64,000 bases of DNA, from assembly GCF_023701525.1 (NCBI RefSeq), contig NZ_JAMQAW010000003.1, positions 62,001 through 126,000 on the forward strand, given 5' to 3'. Position numbers and translations under genes: made by a program. Shown in pieces: positions 25,500-36,039 of this stretch (positions within the stretch are counted from its first letter, which is position 1; the number at the start of each line of letters is the position of its first letter). This stretch comes from Streptomyces albipurpureus (GTDB taxonomy: Bacteria; Actinomycetota; Actinomycetes; Streptomycetales; Streptomycetaceae). A model generated the notes under the pieces. It was not told where the DNA came from. It saw only the letters and a program-made list of their open reading frames with translations, and did not search any database.

Positions 25500-27890
25500 A
25501 TGGAAACGTTCAGTATCGGAGACGTCGATCTTGTATGCCCTCTCGATGCCAGCCGCGCCGCCGCTGCGCTACTGGACGACCGGGGGATGGTCATCGGCTG
25601 GAACGAGAAGGCCCGGGAACTGCTCGGCTACCGGGCAAAGGACGTGGTCGGCCTTCCCGCGGCCCAGCTCCTGGCAGACGAGAACGGAGCCCGCCCAGGG
25701 GCGTCAGTCACCGACCAACCGATGACAGGAACCGTAATACTACGGCACCAGGACGGCCACCGCGTGTCCTTCGGGATACAGGCATGCCGCGTACGGCAAG
25801 CCAGCGGCGTTGGCTGGCTGCTGGTAGGGGCCGCCCGGACAGCCCTGAGCCGGTGGCGGATGAAACAGGCGATACTGAAGGGACTGTTCGCCCAGTCACC
25901 CATCGGGTTGGCGGTCTACGATACCGACCAGCAGCTGACATGGGTGAATGTCGCAGGTGACGAGGTACTGGCAGGGCTCATCGGAGCACGTGCCGACACG
26001 ATGCTGCCTGACGTCGAGTATCTGTCCGGGCTCGACGACAACGACGACACGACACGAGCCTTGGAACGACTCCTACGCACCGGCGAACCCCTGACGACGC
26101 TCACCCGAGCCCGCCCTCCCCGGGACGCGGAGCGCCATCACGTCTGGTCCAGCACGATCTTCCGCCTCCGGGACGAGACCGGCGAGATCCTCGGGCTGTG
26201 CGATGCGTTCACCGACGTCACCACGCGCTACAACGACCAGCAGCGTTTGCTGCTACTCAGCGAAGCAGGTCTTCACATCAGCGGCCGCCTCGACATGACC
26301 GAGATCGCCGCTGGCCTGATCAGTGTCTGCGTCCCCCGCTTCGCAGCGGCTGTCACCGTCGACATCGAGGATCCGCTGCTCCATGGCGGGGAATCCCCCT
26401 TCACCACCGAGGTGCCCGCCCTGACCCGAGTCGCGCAGAACGCCATCCATGAGAGGTACCTGGACGCGGACCCTCCACCCTACGCGGTGCACTACCCCGC
26501 AGAATCGGCTCAGACCCGCAGCTGGACGACCGGACAGGCAGTCACCAGCAAGATCAGATCCGCCACTCCCGCTGCCGGAGCCCCCGTCAGCGAGCCTGAC
26601 GACGAACCGGCCGAACAACTTCTGGTCCCCCTTCGGACCCCCCGCGCGACCATCGGCATGGTGACCTTCCTGAGGTCCGCACAATTCGACCCCTTCGCAG
26701 AAGACGATGTGAGTCTGGCCGAGGAACTCGCAGCCCGTGCCGCTGTCTCACTGGACAACGCCTGGCGATACGCTCGCGAGCACGCCACCGCACTCACGCT
26801 CCAGCAGTCCCTGCTGCCCAGCGGGCTGCCATCGCAGACGGCGGTGGAAGTCGCCCACCGATATCTCCCCGCACGTTCCAGCGCCGGAGTCGGCGGAGAC
26901 TGGTTCGACCTGATCCCGCTCTCCGGGACACGTGTCGCGCTCGTCGTCGGCGACGTCGTCGGCCACGGACTACAGGCCGCGGCCACCATGGGGCGGCTGC
27001 GCACGACCGTACGGGCCCTGGCCAACCTCGACCTCGCACCAGATGAGCTACTGGCCCGTCTCGACGACTTGGTGAGCCAGACACCGAGCGCCCAGGAAGG
27101 CCCAGCGGCGGCGGAAGACACGATCGGTGCGAGTTGCCTGTACGCCGTCTATGACCCTGTCACCCGACTCTGCAGCATCGCTCGCGCCGGCCATCTGCCC
27201 CCCGCGATCGTCCTACCCGACGGAACCGTGCGACTCGCGGACGCTCCGGCGGGACCGCCGCTCGGAGTCGGCGGCCTCCCCTTCGAGACCGCCGAGATCG
27301 AACTTCCCGAAGCCAGCGTGCTCGCGCTCTTCACCGACGGCCTGGTCGAAACCCGGGTACGCGACCTCGACACCGGTCTCCAGCGCCTTCAAGACCTTCT
27401 CGCGCATCCGGACCTCCCCCTGGAGAAGACCTGCGACCGCCTCGTCGACGCCCTGCTGCACGAAAACCCGGAGGACGACGCGGCCATTCTCCTGGCGCGG
27501 ACCCACAGCCTGCCCGAAGACGCGGTCACCACCTGGCAACTGCCCCCCGATCCCAGCGTCGTCGCAGACGCACGAGCCCTCGCCACCGACCAGCTTTCCG
27601 CCTGGAATCTCGAAGAAGCCGCCTTCAGCACCGAACTCATCGTCAGTGAACTCGTGACCAACGCCATCCGTTACGCCTCCGGACCGATCAGCCTGCGCCT
27701 CATCCGCGACCGCAGCCTGATCTGCGAGGTCACGGACACCGGATTCACCTCCCCGCACCTACGGCGAGCCACGAACGACGAGGAGGGAGGACGCGGGCTC
27801 TTCCTTGTCGCACAGTGCACCGAAAGGTGGGGCACCCGATACCACCAAGGCGGCAAGACCATTTGGGCCGAACAGCGGTTGGTGAGCTGA
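25500..27890 (+). CDS. PAS-PAS-GAF-PP2C (SpoIIE)-HATPase regulatory phosphatase
   Basis: The protein has 796 residues. A PAS domain spans about residues 15-115 (GWNEKARELLGYRAKDVVGL), a second PAS about 125-250, a GAF domain about 255-425, then the SpoIIE-type PP2C phosphatase about 440-660 with GVGGDWFDLIPL and ALVVGDVVGHGLQAAATMGR (metal-binding Asp residues). It ends with a RsbW-like histidine-kinase ATPase (ELIVSELVTNAIRYA, EEGGRGLFLVAQ). It would dephosphorylate an anti-anti-sigma factor and may also bind one, linking a signal to an alternative sigma factor. No sigma partner gene is nearby. The start at 25500 has no clear ribosome-binding site. Confidence 0.9.
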   Translation: METFSIGDVDLVCPLDASRAAAALLDDRGMVIGWNEKARELLGYRAKDVVGLPAAQLLADENGARPGASVTDQPMTGTVILRHQDGHRVSFGIQACRVRQASGVGWLLVGAARTALSRWRMKQAILKGLFAQSPIGLAVYDTDQQLTWVNVAGDEVLAGLIGARADTMLPDVEYLSGLDDNDDTTRALERLLRTGEPLTTLTRARPPRDAERHHVWSSTIFRLRDETGEILGLCDAFTDVTTRYNDQQRLLLLSEAGLHISGRLDMTEIAAGLISVCVPRFAAAVTVDIEDPLLHGGESPFTTEVPALTRVAQNAIHERYLDADPPPYAVHYPAESAQTRSWTTGQAVTSKIRSATPAAGAPVSEPDDEPAEQLLVPLRTPRATIGMVTFLRSAQFDPFAEDDVSLAEELAARAAVSLDNAWRYAREHATALTLQQSLLPSGLPSQTAVEVAHRYLPARSSAGVGGDWFDLIPLSGTRVALVVGDVVGHGLQAAATMGRLRTTVRALANLDLAPDELLARLDDLVSQTPSAQEGPAAAEDTIGASCLYAVYDPVTRLCSIARAGHLPPAIVLPDGTVRLADAPAGPPLGVGGLPFETAEIELPEASVLALFTDGLVETRVRDLDTGLQRLQDLLAHPDLPLEKTCDRLVDALLHENPEDDAAILLARTHSLPEDAVTTWQLPPDPSVVADARALATDQLSAWNLEEAAFSTELIVSELVTNAIRYASGPISLRLIRDRSLICEVTDTGFTSPHLRRATNDEEGGRGLFLVAQCTERWGTRYHQGGKTIWAEQRLVS

Positions 27891-28438
27891 TGAGGGAACC
27901 GCATGGGGACAGGGCAGCACCTCGAAGTTGACTTCCTGTGCTCTGGCGCGGCGGCTGTTCGGCACCTTGGGCGGCTTCACCACCTTCTTCACCTACTACC
28001 TGAAGAGCGAGCGCCTCGCACCTCTTTTCGCCCTTGTGCCGAATGTCGGTGCCTCCCCTGACGATCCTCGCGATTGATGAGAAGGAGGCCGCCTGGTGGA
28101 TGTGATCCGTCGCGGAGAGCGGGGCAGGCAGAAGACCTGGCAATGGGGCATGGGCTTGATGGCGCATCGAGGACTGTGTACCTGCTGTCGCCGGTCGGCC
28201 GCTACGACGATCGATCGACGTTGGTCCATGCCCGTCCGCAGGGAGAGCGTGGCGGTGACGTCGAGCAGGATCGCCGTGCTCAGCAGCAGCCCGACCTGCT
28301 TGGCCGCCGCATCGAGAAGTGGGTTCTCTCGTGGAGCCGACCTGGGCACTCACCGGTACGGCAGCGGTTCCCCAGTCGGCTGGGCCGGCGGCTCCCGTCC
28401 GCAGGCATTGGGACCTCGCCGGGGGTCGGAATCTCCTC
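27891..28438. other. gap holding possible gene debris
   Basis: Short coherent-looking peptides occur (for example LFGTLGGFTTFFTYYLKSER on the plus strand near 27970 and LLLSTAILLDVTATLSLRTG on the minus strand near 28260), but none forms a gene. The position just after cydA is where cydB would be expected; nothing resembling cydB is present. Confidence 0.35.
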
Positions 28439-29947
28439 TCAGTACGAGAAGGCCATCGGCCGGTCGGCGTCCGCGTGGTCGCCGCCGATCTTTTCGGGCG
28501 GGTTGAGGTCGTCGTCCGTCAGCTCGGCGGGTCCAGCCTTGACGTACTTCACCATCAGCCTGACCTCGACGACCGCGAGGACCGCGTAGAGCACAGTGAA
28601 GACAGCCATCGAGGTGAGTACCTCCCCCTGAGAGACGCTGGGGGAGACCGCACCTGATGTCCGCAGCACTCCGTACGCCACCCACGGCTGGCGTCCCGTC
28701 TCGGTGAAGATCCACCCCCAGGAGTTGCCGATCATCGGGAAGAGCATCGTCCAGAGAGCGGTGATCCAGTACCACCTGGCGGACTTGGGGCCGAGCGTCG
28801 TATTGGGGAAGAGCGCCAGTTTGGGCACTTCTCCCTCGCCGGTCCGGAGGGAAGGCGACAGCAGCAACTTCCGGCGAGTCAGCCAGAGTCCGGCCAGGCC
28901 GAGGACGAAGGACGCCATACCGAAGCCGATCATCAAGCGGAAACTCCAGTAGGCGAGGGGGATATTGGGCCGGTAGTCACCAGGGCCGTACTTCTCTTGC
29001 TCGGCCTTGTTGGTGTCATTGATGCCAGGCACGTATGAGCCGAGGTCTCCGTTGGCGAGGAACGAGAGCACCGCCGGTATCTCTATAACGACCTTGTTGT
29101 GCCCCTTTTCGACGTCTCCGTACGCGAACAGGGAGAACGGCGCGGATGCCTGCCCGTCCCAGAGCGCTTCGGCGGCCGCCATCTTCATCGGCTGCTGCTT
29201 GAACATGACCTTGCCCAGCATGTCCCCGCTCACGGCGGTGAGCAGTCCCGCGACCACGACGGTGACCAGCCCGAGCCGCAGTGATGTCCGCATCACCGGG
29301 ACGTGCTTCTTACGGCAGAGGTGGAAGGCCGCGATGCCTACCATGAAGGCGCCGCCCACCAGGAAGGCCGCCGCGAGGGTGTGGAAGAACTGAGTGAGCG
29401 CGGTCTCCCCGGTGAGTACGGCCCAGAGGTCGGTGAGCTCCGCCCGTCCACGTTCCTTGTTGATCCGGAAGCCGACCGGGTGCTGCATCCAGGAGTTGGC
29501 CGACAAGATGAAGAACGCGGAGAGGATCGTGCCGATCGAGACCATCCAGATGCACGCGAGGTGGATCTTCTTCGGCAGCTTGTCCCAGCCGAAGATCCAC
29601 AGCCCGATGAAGGTGGACTCGAAGAAGAACGCGATCAGTGCTTCAAAAGCCAGCGGGATACCGAACACGTCGCCAACAAAGCGCGAGTAGTCGGACCAGT
29701 TCATGCCGAACTGGAACTCCTGGACGATACCGGTGACCACTCCCATCGCAATATTGATAAGAAATAGTTTGCCCCAGAACTTCGTAGCCTTGAGGTACTT
29801 CGGATTCTCCGACCGTACCCACGCGGTCTGCAGCCCCGCCGTGAGCGCGGCGAGCGAGATCGTCAAGGGGACGAAGAAATAGTGATAGACGGTGGTGATG
29901 CCGAACTGCCATCGCGCCAGGGTTTCCGGTGCCAGAGCGAGTTCCAT
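28439..29947 (-). CDS. cydA: cytochrome bd ubiquinol/menaquinol oxidase subunit I
   Basis: The protein has 502 residues and about nine transmembrane helices. It begins LARWQFGITTVYHYFFVPLT, whose His is the conserved heme b595 ligand region. GFGW-type features are clear: ANSWMQHPVGFRINKERGRA with the quinol-loop side, and the GRQPW motif near residue 400. CydA carries all the hemes of the low-oxygen terminal oxidase. The GRQPW and Q-loop residues look intact. cydB, which should follow, is missing downstream, and so is cydCD. A Rex-type operator lies about 80-100 bases upstream of the start. Confidence 0.93.
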   Translation of the reverse strand: MELALAPETLARWQFGITTVYHYFFVPLTISLAALTAGLQTAWVRSENPKYLKATKFWGKLFLINIAMGVVTGIVQEFQFGMNWSDYSRFVGDVFGIPLAFEALIAFFFESTFIGLWIFGWDKLPKKIHLACIWMVSIGTILSAFFILSANSWMQHPVGFRINKERGRAELTDLWAVLTGETALTQFFHTLAAAFLVGGAFMVGIAAFHLCRKKHVPVMRTSLRLGLVTVVVAGLLTAVSGDMLGKVMFKQQPMKMAAAEALWDGQASAPFSLFAYGDVEKGHNKVVIEIPAVLSFLANGDLGSYVPGINDTNKAEQEKYGPGDYRPNIPLAYWSFRLMIGFGMASFVLGLAGLWLTRRKLLLSPSLRTGEGEVPKLALFPNTTLGPKSARWYWITALWTMLFPMIGNSWGWIFTETGRQPWVAYGVLRTSGAVSPSVSQGEVLTSMAVFTVLYAVLAVVEVRLMVKYVKAGPAELTDDDLNPPEKIGGDHADADRPMAFSY

Positions 29948-30006
29948 ATCTTCTTCTCTCCTTCCGCGCCCGTATTGCAGCGACGCCTTACCTGTTCAGT
30001 CCGGGG

Positions 30007-30012
30007 TGTATA
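30007..30012 (-). promoter_or_regulatory. -10-like element of the cydA promoter
   Basis: Read on the minus strand, TATACA is 60 bases upstream of the cydA start and just downstream of the Rex-type operator. The operator would cover the -35 region, which fits repression by Rex. Inferred from position only. Confidence 0.35.
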
Positions 30013-30026
30013 GAAAAAGACATTCA

Positions 30027-30050
30027 TTGTGAACGTGCTCACATTCACAA
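30027..30050. promoter_or_regulatory. Rex-type redox operator upstream of cydA
   Basis: TGTGAACGTGCTCACA at 30028-30043 matches the Streptomyces Rex operator consensus TGTGAACGCGTTCACA at 14 of 16 positions. A wider perfect repeat, TTGTGAA/TTCACAA (30027-30033 and 30044-30050), overlaps it. Rex senses NADH/NAD+ and represses cydA when respiration is sufficient. Confidence 0.75.
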
Positions 30051-30660
30051 GCGTGCGGTCGGGGCCACACGAGGGTTCACGCCGGAAGCCCTCGCATGCC
30101 CATCAACGCAGTGCGGCGGGTACGGGGGCTCCCCATTTCGCCCGCGGGCTTAGGGCTCGGAGTGGCGCCGCGCGGCGTGCCGAGTGCTTCGCCTCATCCG
30201 GGAGCGTGCCGCGAGATCGAGCCCCGCGTACGAGACGCAGCGGATGGACCGTCAGCCTGTCTCGTGACGGGCTGCGTTGACGCGTGGGCGATCTCCGGCG
30301 GTGACGATCCCGTGGTGATCCCGGTAACGGGCTCCGCAAGGTCGCCTGAGTCCGCGGAGGATCACGGGGTTTTCGCTTTCTCGCGGGTGGGGGAGAAGGT
30401 GTCCCCGGCGCCCTCGGTGCCGCTGCCCTGCGCGAGTCCCCGAAGTGCGCGATGGCGTCGATCGGGGACCCCGGCCGCTTCGGGGTTGGCCGTGCTCTTC
30501 CGTGCCGGGCGGACGTCTGTCTCTGGTGGTCTTCGGGTGTGGCGCGTGGGGCCATGGGGGCGCCCCTGGTTCTTCGACCGGCTCTGCTGGCCGCTCTGCC
30601 ATGGTGACCTCCAAGATCGCAGCATCGTGACCTGCGCAACCTCAGTGTTAGCTGAACTGC
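30051..30660. other. gap between cydA and the heme O synthase gene
   Basis: No gene supported. Frames here are Arg/Pro/Ser rich with no starts or motifs. The interval probably contains long upstream regions of two divergent units and old debris. Confidence 0.4.
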
Positions 30661-30666
30661 AAGTCA

Positions 30667-30676
30667 GACTATAACC
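30667..30676. promoter_or_regulatory. candidate MarR operator half-site upstream of ctaB
   Basis: GACTATAACC here is the exact reverse complement of GGTTATAGTC at 32835-32844 beside marR. It lies 110 bases before the heme O synthase start. Confidence 0.5.
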
Positions 30677-30721
30677 CTCTTCTGGGCCGCCTCGGGTGCG
30701 TGTTGAAGCCTGTGAAATAGT

Positions 30722-30736
30722 CGGACTTATAGTCCG
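30722..30736. promoter_or_regulatory. candidate MarR operator upstream of ctaB
   Basis: CGGACTTATAGTCCG is a 15-base dyad (6-bp arms CGGACT/AGTCCG around TAT) containing the TTATAGTCC motif that also occurs upstream of marR. It lies about 50 bases before the GTG start at 30784. Confidence 0.6.
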
Positions 30737-30783
30737 TCAATGGCTCGTTCCGCCCGGGCGGTTTTTTGATCTTGGAGGTCATC

Positions 30784-31767
30784 GTGAACGATCAGTCGGG
30801 AGAGCCGGTCGGAGGGCCGGTTCTGGCCGCCCCTCTGAAGTCTCATCCCGCCGAAGCGGCCGGGGTGGTCTTCGGGCAGCCTCGGCTTGCGGCTCGCGTC
30901 GGGGCGTTCGTCGCGCTGACGAAGCCTCGGATCATCGAACTGCTCCTGCTGAGCACCATTCCGGTGATGTTCGCCGCACAGCGGGGCGTTCCTGATGTGC
31001 TGCTGGTTGTCTATGTCGTCGCCGGAGGCTACTTCTCCGCGGGCGGTGCGAACGCGCTGAACATGTACATCGACCGGGACATCGATGCCGTGATGTCCCG
31101 CACCGCGGGCCGGCCGATCGTGACCGGCATGGTTTCGCCGCGTGAGGCACTGGTCTTCGGCATCACGCTGGCGGTGGGGTCGACGGTCTGGCTCGGCCTG
31201 CTGGTCAACACGCTGTCCGCGGCCCTGGCCCTCATGGGCCTGCTCTTCTACGTCTTTGTCTACACGCTGGGTCTGAAGCGGCGCACGGCGCAGAACATCG
31301 TCTGGGGCGGCCTCGCCGGGTGCGTGCCGGTCCTCGTCGGCTGGGCCGCAGTGACCAACTCGCTCTCGTGGTCGGCGCTGGTTCTCTTCCTCGTGGTCTT
31401 CTTCTGGACGCCGCCGCACTACTGGCCGCTGTCGATGAAGGTGCGCGAGGACTACCGGAAGGCCGGCGTGCCGATGCTGCCGGTCACCGAGGGCGACCTG
31501 GCTGTGGCCCGTCAGATCGTCGTCTACTCCTGGGCCATGGTCGCCGTCTCCTTGCTGTTCTGGCCGGTCGCGCCCACCACCTGGCTCTACCCCATCGCAG
31601 CGGCGCTGCTCGGTGCGGTCTGGCTCAGGGAAGCGCACGGCCTGTACGCACGTGCCAAGGCCGGACTCGCGGGCGCCGACCTCAGGGAGATGCGGCTGTT
31701 CCACTGGTCGATCACCTACCTGACCCTGCTGTTCGTGGTCGTTGCCGTCGACAGTCTCCTGCAGTGA
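30784..31767 (+). CDS. ctaB: heme O synthase (protoheme IX farnesyltransferase)
   Basis: The GTG at 30784 follows GGAGG by five bases and gives 327 residues; the frame is open to a TTG at 30766. The UbiA-type prenyltransferase motif reads [20 protein letters not shown] in the first cytoplasmic loop, and [20 protein letters not shown] follows in the second. About eight to nine membrane helices are visible. It converts heme B to heme O for cytochrome oxidases. It is not next to cytochrome oxidase genes as ctaB often is; the nearest respiratory gene is the divergent orphan cydA. Confidence 0.9.
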   Translation: MNDQSGEPVGGPVLAAPLKSHPAEAAGVVFGQPRLAARVGAFVALTKPRIIELLLLSTIPVMFAAQRGVPDVLLVVYVVAGGYFSAGGANALNMYIDRDIDAVMSRTAGRPIVTGMVSPREALVFGITLAVGSTVWLGLLVNTLSAALALMGLLFYVFVYTLGLKRRTAQNIVWGGLAGCVPVLVGWAAVTNSLSWSALVLFLVVFFWTPPHYWPLSMKVREDYRKAGVPMLPVTEGDLAVARQIVVYSWAMVAVSLLFWPVAPTTWLYPIAAALLGAVWLREAHGLYARAKAGLAGADLREMRLFHWSITYLTLLFVVVAVDSLLQ

Positions 31768-32292
31768 TCGGCCACTCCAGTGGGTATGGTCCCGGTCGGC
31801 GCGCTCGGCTCCTGGAGGGGGAGTGACCCGCCTGATCTGACGGTGAGGCCGGCAACTGTCCCGTCAAGTCGACACGCGGCGCGTCAAGGCGCCGGGGCTG
31901 CAACGGCCTTCACCTCGGCGATGGGCCGTGGCCTGGTCGTTGGTAGTGGCAGGTGCGGGTTGGACGTTGCTCTTCGGCGCCATGCCCGGCCGGTGGGCCA
32001 TCGCGGACGGCGTGGGCGTGCCTGCGGGGCGGCAGGTCAGGCACCTGATCCCTGCGAGAGTGGATGGGTTGGGTTGGGCGGATCCGTGTCCGCCAGGTCG
32101 AGCGGACACGCAGGACCGGGTGCCGGATCCGAGCCAACTCCGTCCCCAGGCCGTTCATGATGGTGACGATGGTCCGGATCTCCACTCGACCGATACACGG
32201 CCAACGTTCAGAAGGAGGAGGAGTTCAGTACGATCTCCCACCTCGCGGCATCTGCCGCGAGCGCCTTGCCGTCACTGCCTGACGGCCCCCTT
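31768..32292. other. gap between ctaB and marR
   Basis: No gene supported. It contains a near-perfect hairpin (CTCGCGGCA 32242-32250 with TGCCGCGAG 32253-32261) after a GGAGGAGG run. Convergent ctaB and marR end on either side, so terminator structures are expected here. Confidence 0.4.
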
Positions 32293-32310
32293 CCTGCCGC
32301 CGGCGGCAGG
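32293..32310 (-). terminator. hairpin just after marR
   Basis: CCTGCCGCCGGCGGCAGG is an 18-bp palindrome immediately downstream of the marR stop at 32312. It can fold as a short strong stem and may terminate marR. There is no U-tract. Confidence 0.45.
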
Positions 32311-32311
32311 C

Positions 32312-32779
32312 TCACCTTCGAGGCGGCTGCTCGTCCGGGTGGATCGGCAGTGTCGCCGCGGCCAGCAGTACCGACGTCAGTGATTCGAGTTGGCTGTCAC
32401 TGAGGTCTCCGGTGAGCTCCCGGTCCAGGCGCGCGACCATGACCCTCACCTTGTCGAGCAGTTCCCGGCCGGTGCTGGTGATCTCCAGGCGCGCCGGGCG
32501 TCCCTGGTCGGACTCGGTGCGGTGTACGGCACCGAGTGTCTCCAGGGCTCGAACGGTGGCGAGCATGCTCGGCGTTGTGATGCCCGAGCGTCGGGCGAGG
32601 TCGCTGTAGGAGAGATCCGAGCGATGCGCCAGATGTCCCAGGGCGCTGAGGTGGCGCAGAGCCAGCCCGAGTTCGGCCATCTCACCTTCCAGAACCCGCT
32701 GCAGCTTTCGGCCCGCGGCGATCGCGTGCATCACAGGCGATGACGCCAGCGACAGTGAGCTCGCCTCTTCCTCTCCCAC
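32312..32779 (-). CDS. MarR-family transcriptional regulator
   Basis: The protein has 155 residues. Helices and wing of the MarR winged helix are visible: LGLALRHLSALGHLAHRSDL, SYSDLARRSGITTPSMLATV as the helix-turn-helix, and LGAVHRTESDQGRPARLEIT as the wing. It diverges from the DUF2269/ABC operon, whose upstream region carries GGTTATAGTCC. The same motif in front of ctaB suggests that this regulator controls a small regulon in this region. The ligand is unknown. Confidence 0.9.
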   Translation of the reverse strand: MGEEEASSLSLASSPVMHAIAAGRKLQRVLEGEMAELGLALRHLSALGHLAHRSDLSYSDLARRSGITTPSMLATVRALETLGAVHRTESDQGRPARLEITSTGRELLDKVRVMVARLDRELTGDLSDSQLESLTSVLLAAATLPIHPDEQPPRR

Positions 32780-32834
32780 TTACTGATCCCCTTCTGCGGT
32801 AACCGGGACTGCTCGGAACTTGAGGAAAAGCTTA

Positions 32835-32845
32835 GGTTATAGTCC
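32835..32845. promoter_or_regulatory. candidate MarR operator between marR and the ABC operon
   Basis: GGTTATAGTCC lies 56 bases before the marR start (32779). Its first ten bases occur in reverse complement at 30667-30676. A related AGCTAATAG follows at once, so the site may be an imperfect dyad. Confidence 0.5.
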
Positions 32846-33015
32846 AGCTAATAGTTTGCCTTTAAGTTGCTCATGGAGGAATCGGTGCGCCCTCGCACGG
32901 AAGAAGTCGGATCCGGCCGGACACCTCGCAGTGCCGCCGAAAGCGGACTGTGTGCCGAACACCCGATACCTGTGTCGCCCCCGACGGCGACCCCGCAGCA
33001 GAGGCTGGTGCGGCG

Positions 33016-33498
33016 ATGACTGCCCTGCTGCTGTCGATCCACGTGCTGGCCTCGATCGTGTTCATCGGCCCGGTCACGGTCGCTTCCGGTATGTTCCCCC
33101 GCTACGCGCGCGCCGCTCTGGCCAGCAGCGACAAGAACGAGGGCGAACGGGCCCGGGCCGCCGTCGGCCTGCTGCACCGGATCAGCCGTGTCTACGCCGT
33201 GCTCGGGCTGTCCGTTCCTGTGTTCGGCATGGCCACCGGCGCCCAGATGGGGGTGCTCTCGTCTCCGTGGCTGGCGATCTCCATGATCCTGACCGCACTG
33301 GCGGCCGGCCTGCTCGCCTTTGTGATCATCCCGCAGCAGAAGGCAGTCGTGGACGCACTGGACAAGGAGGCGCCGTCGCTGTCCGCGATGACGCGTGTGG
33401 TGGCCCGGCTGGGTATGACCTCCGGATTCTTCGCACTGACCTGGGCAGTCGTCGTGGTCCTGATGATCACGCGTCCCGGCTCGACCACAGGGGTGTGA
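33016..33498 (+). CDS. DUF2269-type integral membrane protein
   Basis: The ATG at 33016 gives 160 residues; an upstream in-frame extension to 32950 lacks hydrophobic character. Four membrane segments are visible (MTALLLSIHVLASIVFIGPV, ISRVYAVLGLSVPVFG, LAISMILTALAAGLLAFVII, LGMTSGFFALTWAVVVVLMI). Early His and the VFIGPVT pattern resemble the DUF2269 family. It is the first gene of an operon with an ABC exporter (4-base gap), opposite marR. The function is unknown. Confidence 0.7.
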   Translation: MTALLLSIHVLASIVFIGPVTVASGMFPRYARAALASSDKNEGERARAAVGLLHRISRVYAVLGLSVPVFGMATGAQMGVLSSPWLAISMILTALAAGLLAFVIIPQQKAVVDALDKEAPSLSAMTRVVARLGMTSGFFALTWAVVVVLMITRPGSTTGV

Positions 33499-33502
33499 AC
33501 CC

Positions 33503-34488
<986 letters not shown>

Positions 34489-34492
<4 letters not shown>

Positions 34493-35277
34493 CCGGCGTC
34501 TTCAGAGCGACCTGGATCAAGCTACGCCGCCCCGCGGTGGTTACCGCCGCAGCGGTCGCGGCCAGCCTGTTCGCGGTGATGATGACCCTCGGCACATTCT
34601 TCACAGCCAACCTCCCCGGCGGATCCCGCCTGAACGGTCCGCCACTCTTCCTCGCCGACATGGGCGCCCCCGGAATGCCCGGCGAACTCATCGACCGCAT
34701 GGTCGAAGTCCTCGGAACCGTCGCCCTCAGCATCGGCGCCGCCGTCATCGCCGCCGACTACGCCACCGGCACACTGCGCACCCAACTGGTCCGCCAGCCC
34801 CGTCGCTTGGTCTGGCTGGGCGGCACCGCCCTGGCGCTGGCCTCGTTCGTCGCCATCCTCGTCGTGGCCGCCAGTGCCGTAGTCCTGGCCACCGCTTTCG
34901 CCGCCGCGAACTTCTACCACGTACCGACCCAGGAATGGACCAGCAGCGCGGCAGTGACCGCCGCAGCGTCCTCTACCGGACGGATGATCCTGGCCCTGCT
35001 CGGCTACACAGCCCTCGGCACCGCACTGGCGATGCTGCTGCGATCCGCCATCGCGGCGATCGGTGTGGGCCTGGTACTCGCACTCGTCGACGTCACAATC
35101 GCCTCGCTTGCCCCCGTGGCCAAACCGTTCCTGCCCGTGCAGGTGCTGAACGCGGTCTGCCTCGGGGGAACGTCCGACATCTCTCTCACCTACGCGGTGA
35201 CCGGCACCGTGCTGATCATCGCGCTCGTCGCCACGGCCTCCTCAGCCGTCTTCGTCCGGCGCGACATCACTGAATAG
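34489..35277 (+). CDS. ABC-2 type transporter permease
   Basis: The GTG at 34489 overlaps the ATPase stop (GTGA) and gives 262 residues. It starts with a short amphipathic segment and TWIKLRRPAVVTAAAVAASL, and contains six hydrophobic helices, the last being VTGTVLIIALVATASSAVFV. It is the membrane partner of the preceding ATPase. The operon marR / DUF2269-ATPase-permease looks like a ligand-inducible exporter. Confidence 0.88.
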
Positions 35278-36039
35278 GCGCCACACACCCATGACGACAT
35301 CCTTTCAGCCTCCCCGACCGACGCCGCCAGGGTGCGTGAACGCAACACCAGCTACACCATGTGGTCTGACTTCACGCCTGTCGCACCGGTCAATCCGTCC
35401 GGGCGCAACCGTCGGCCTCACTCGGATAGCCGTCCAATTCATGGAATTGGACGCGAGGGCAGCGTCGTCCGGGTCGGCTACGACGTGTCCGACCTGCGCC
35501 CATCCACCGACATCATGCTGGCTCAGCTGGACTCCACGTACGCGGACATCCAGCGCGAGTACAAGTTCGAGGCGATCCGGTACGTGAAGGAATGCAACAC
35601 TCAGCCAGGTAGCTCCGGCTCGCCAGCGTCAATGCCAAGACCCGGGAGCACCTTGCGGTGAACAGCACCAGCAATCGTGGCGGGAAAGAGGGCGAACTAG
35701 GCATCCCGTGCGAGGTGGACTCGCACCCGCAGGGCACCACACTCCACCGGGGGCGCGGATACGCCACACACAGACCGCGGAGATCGCCGCATGCATCGGA
35801 TTCGGCAACGTCGTGGACCTCCAGCGCCAAGGCTGCACCCTGCCCAAGCCCTGAACTCGACTCTTGACCCCTAATCAGCGGTCTGTCGATGCCTCCGGAG
35901 CCGGTGACACCACCCCCCAAGACATGCGATCGGCAGGGGGAGAAAGTCATGCCAACTCCGGAGGCCGGGCGCCCCATTGCGGGGCAACCAAAAGGGTAAT
36001 GGGGGTGCCGGGGTGCCCGGCACCCGCCGCCGTGTGCCC
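35278..36039. other. gap with one unrecognised coherent ORF
   Basis: The plus-strand frame 35332-35661 contains a fairly natural stretch (YADIQREYKFEAIRYVKECN) but no known motif or clear start; it may be the tail of a decayed gene. No other gene is supported here. Confidence 0.3.

Noticed and set aside
28239..28349. Minus-strand peptide resembling a small multidrug-resistance transporter start
   Set aside because: Only about 25 residues look membrane-like; no further SMR helices follow in any frame.
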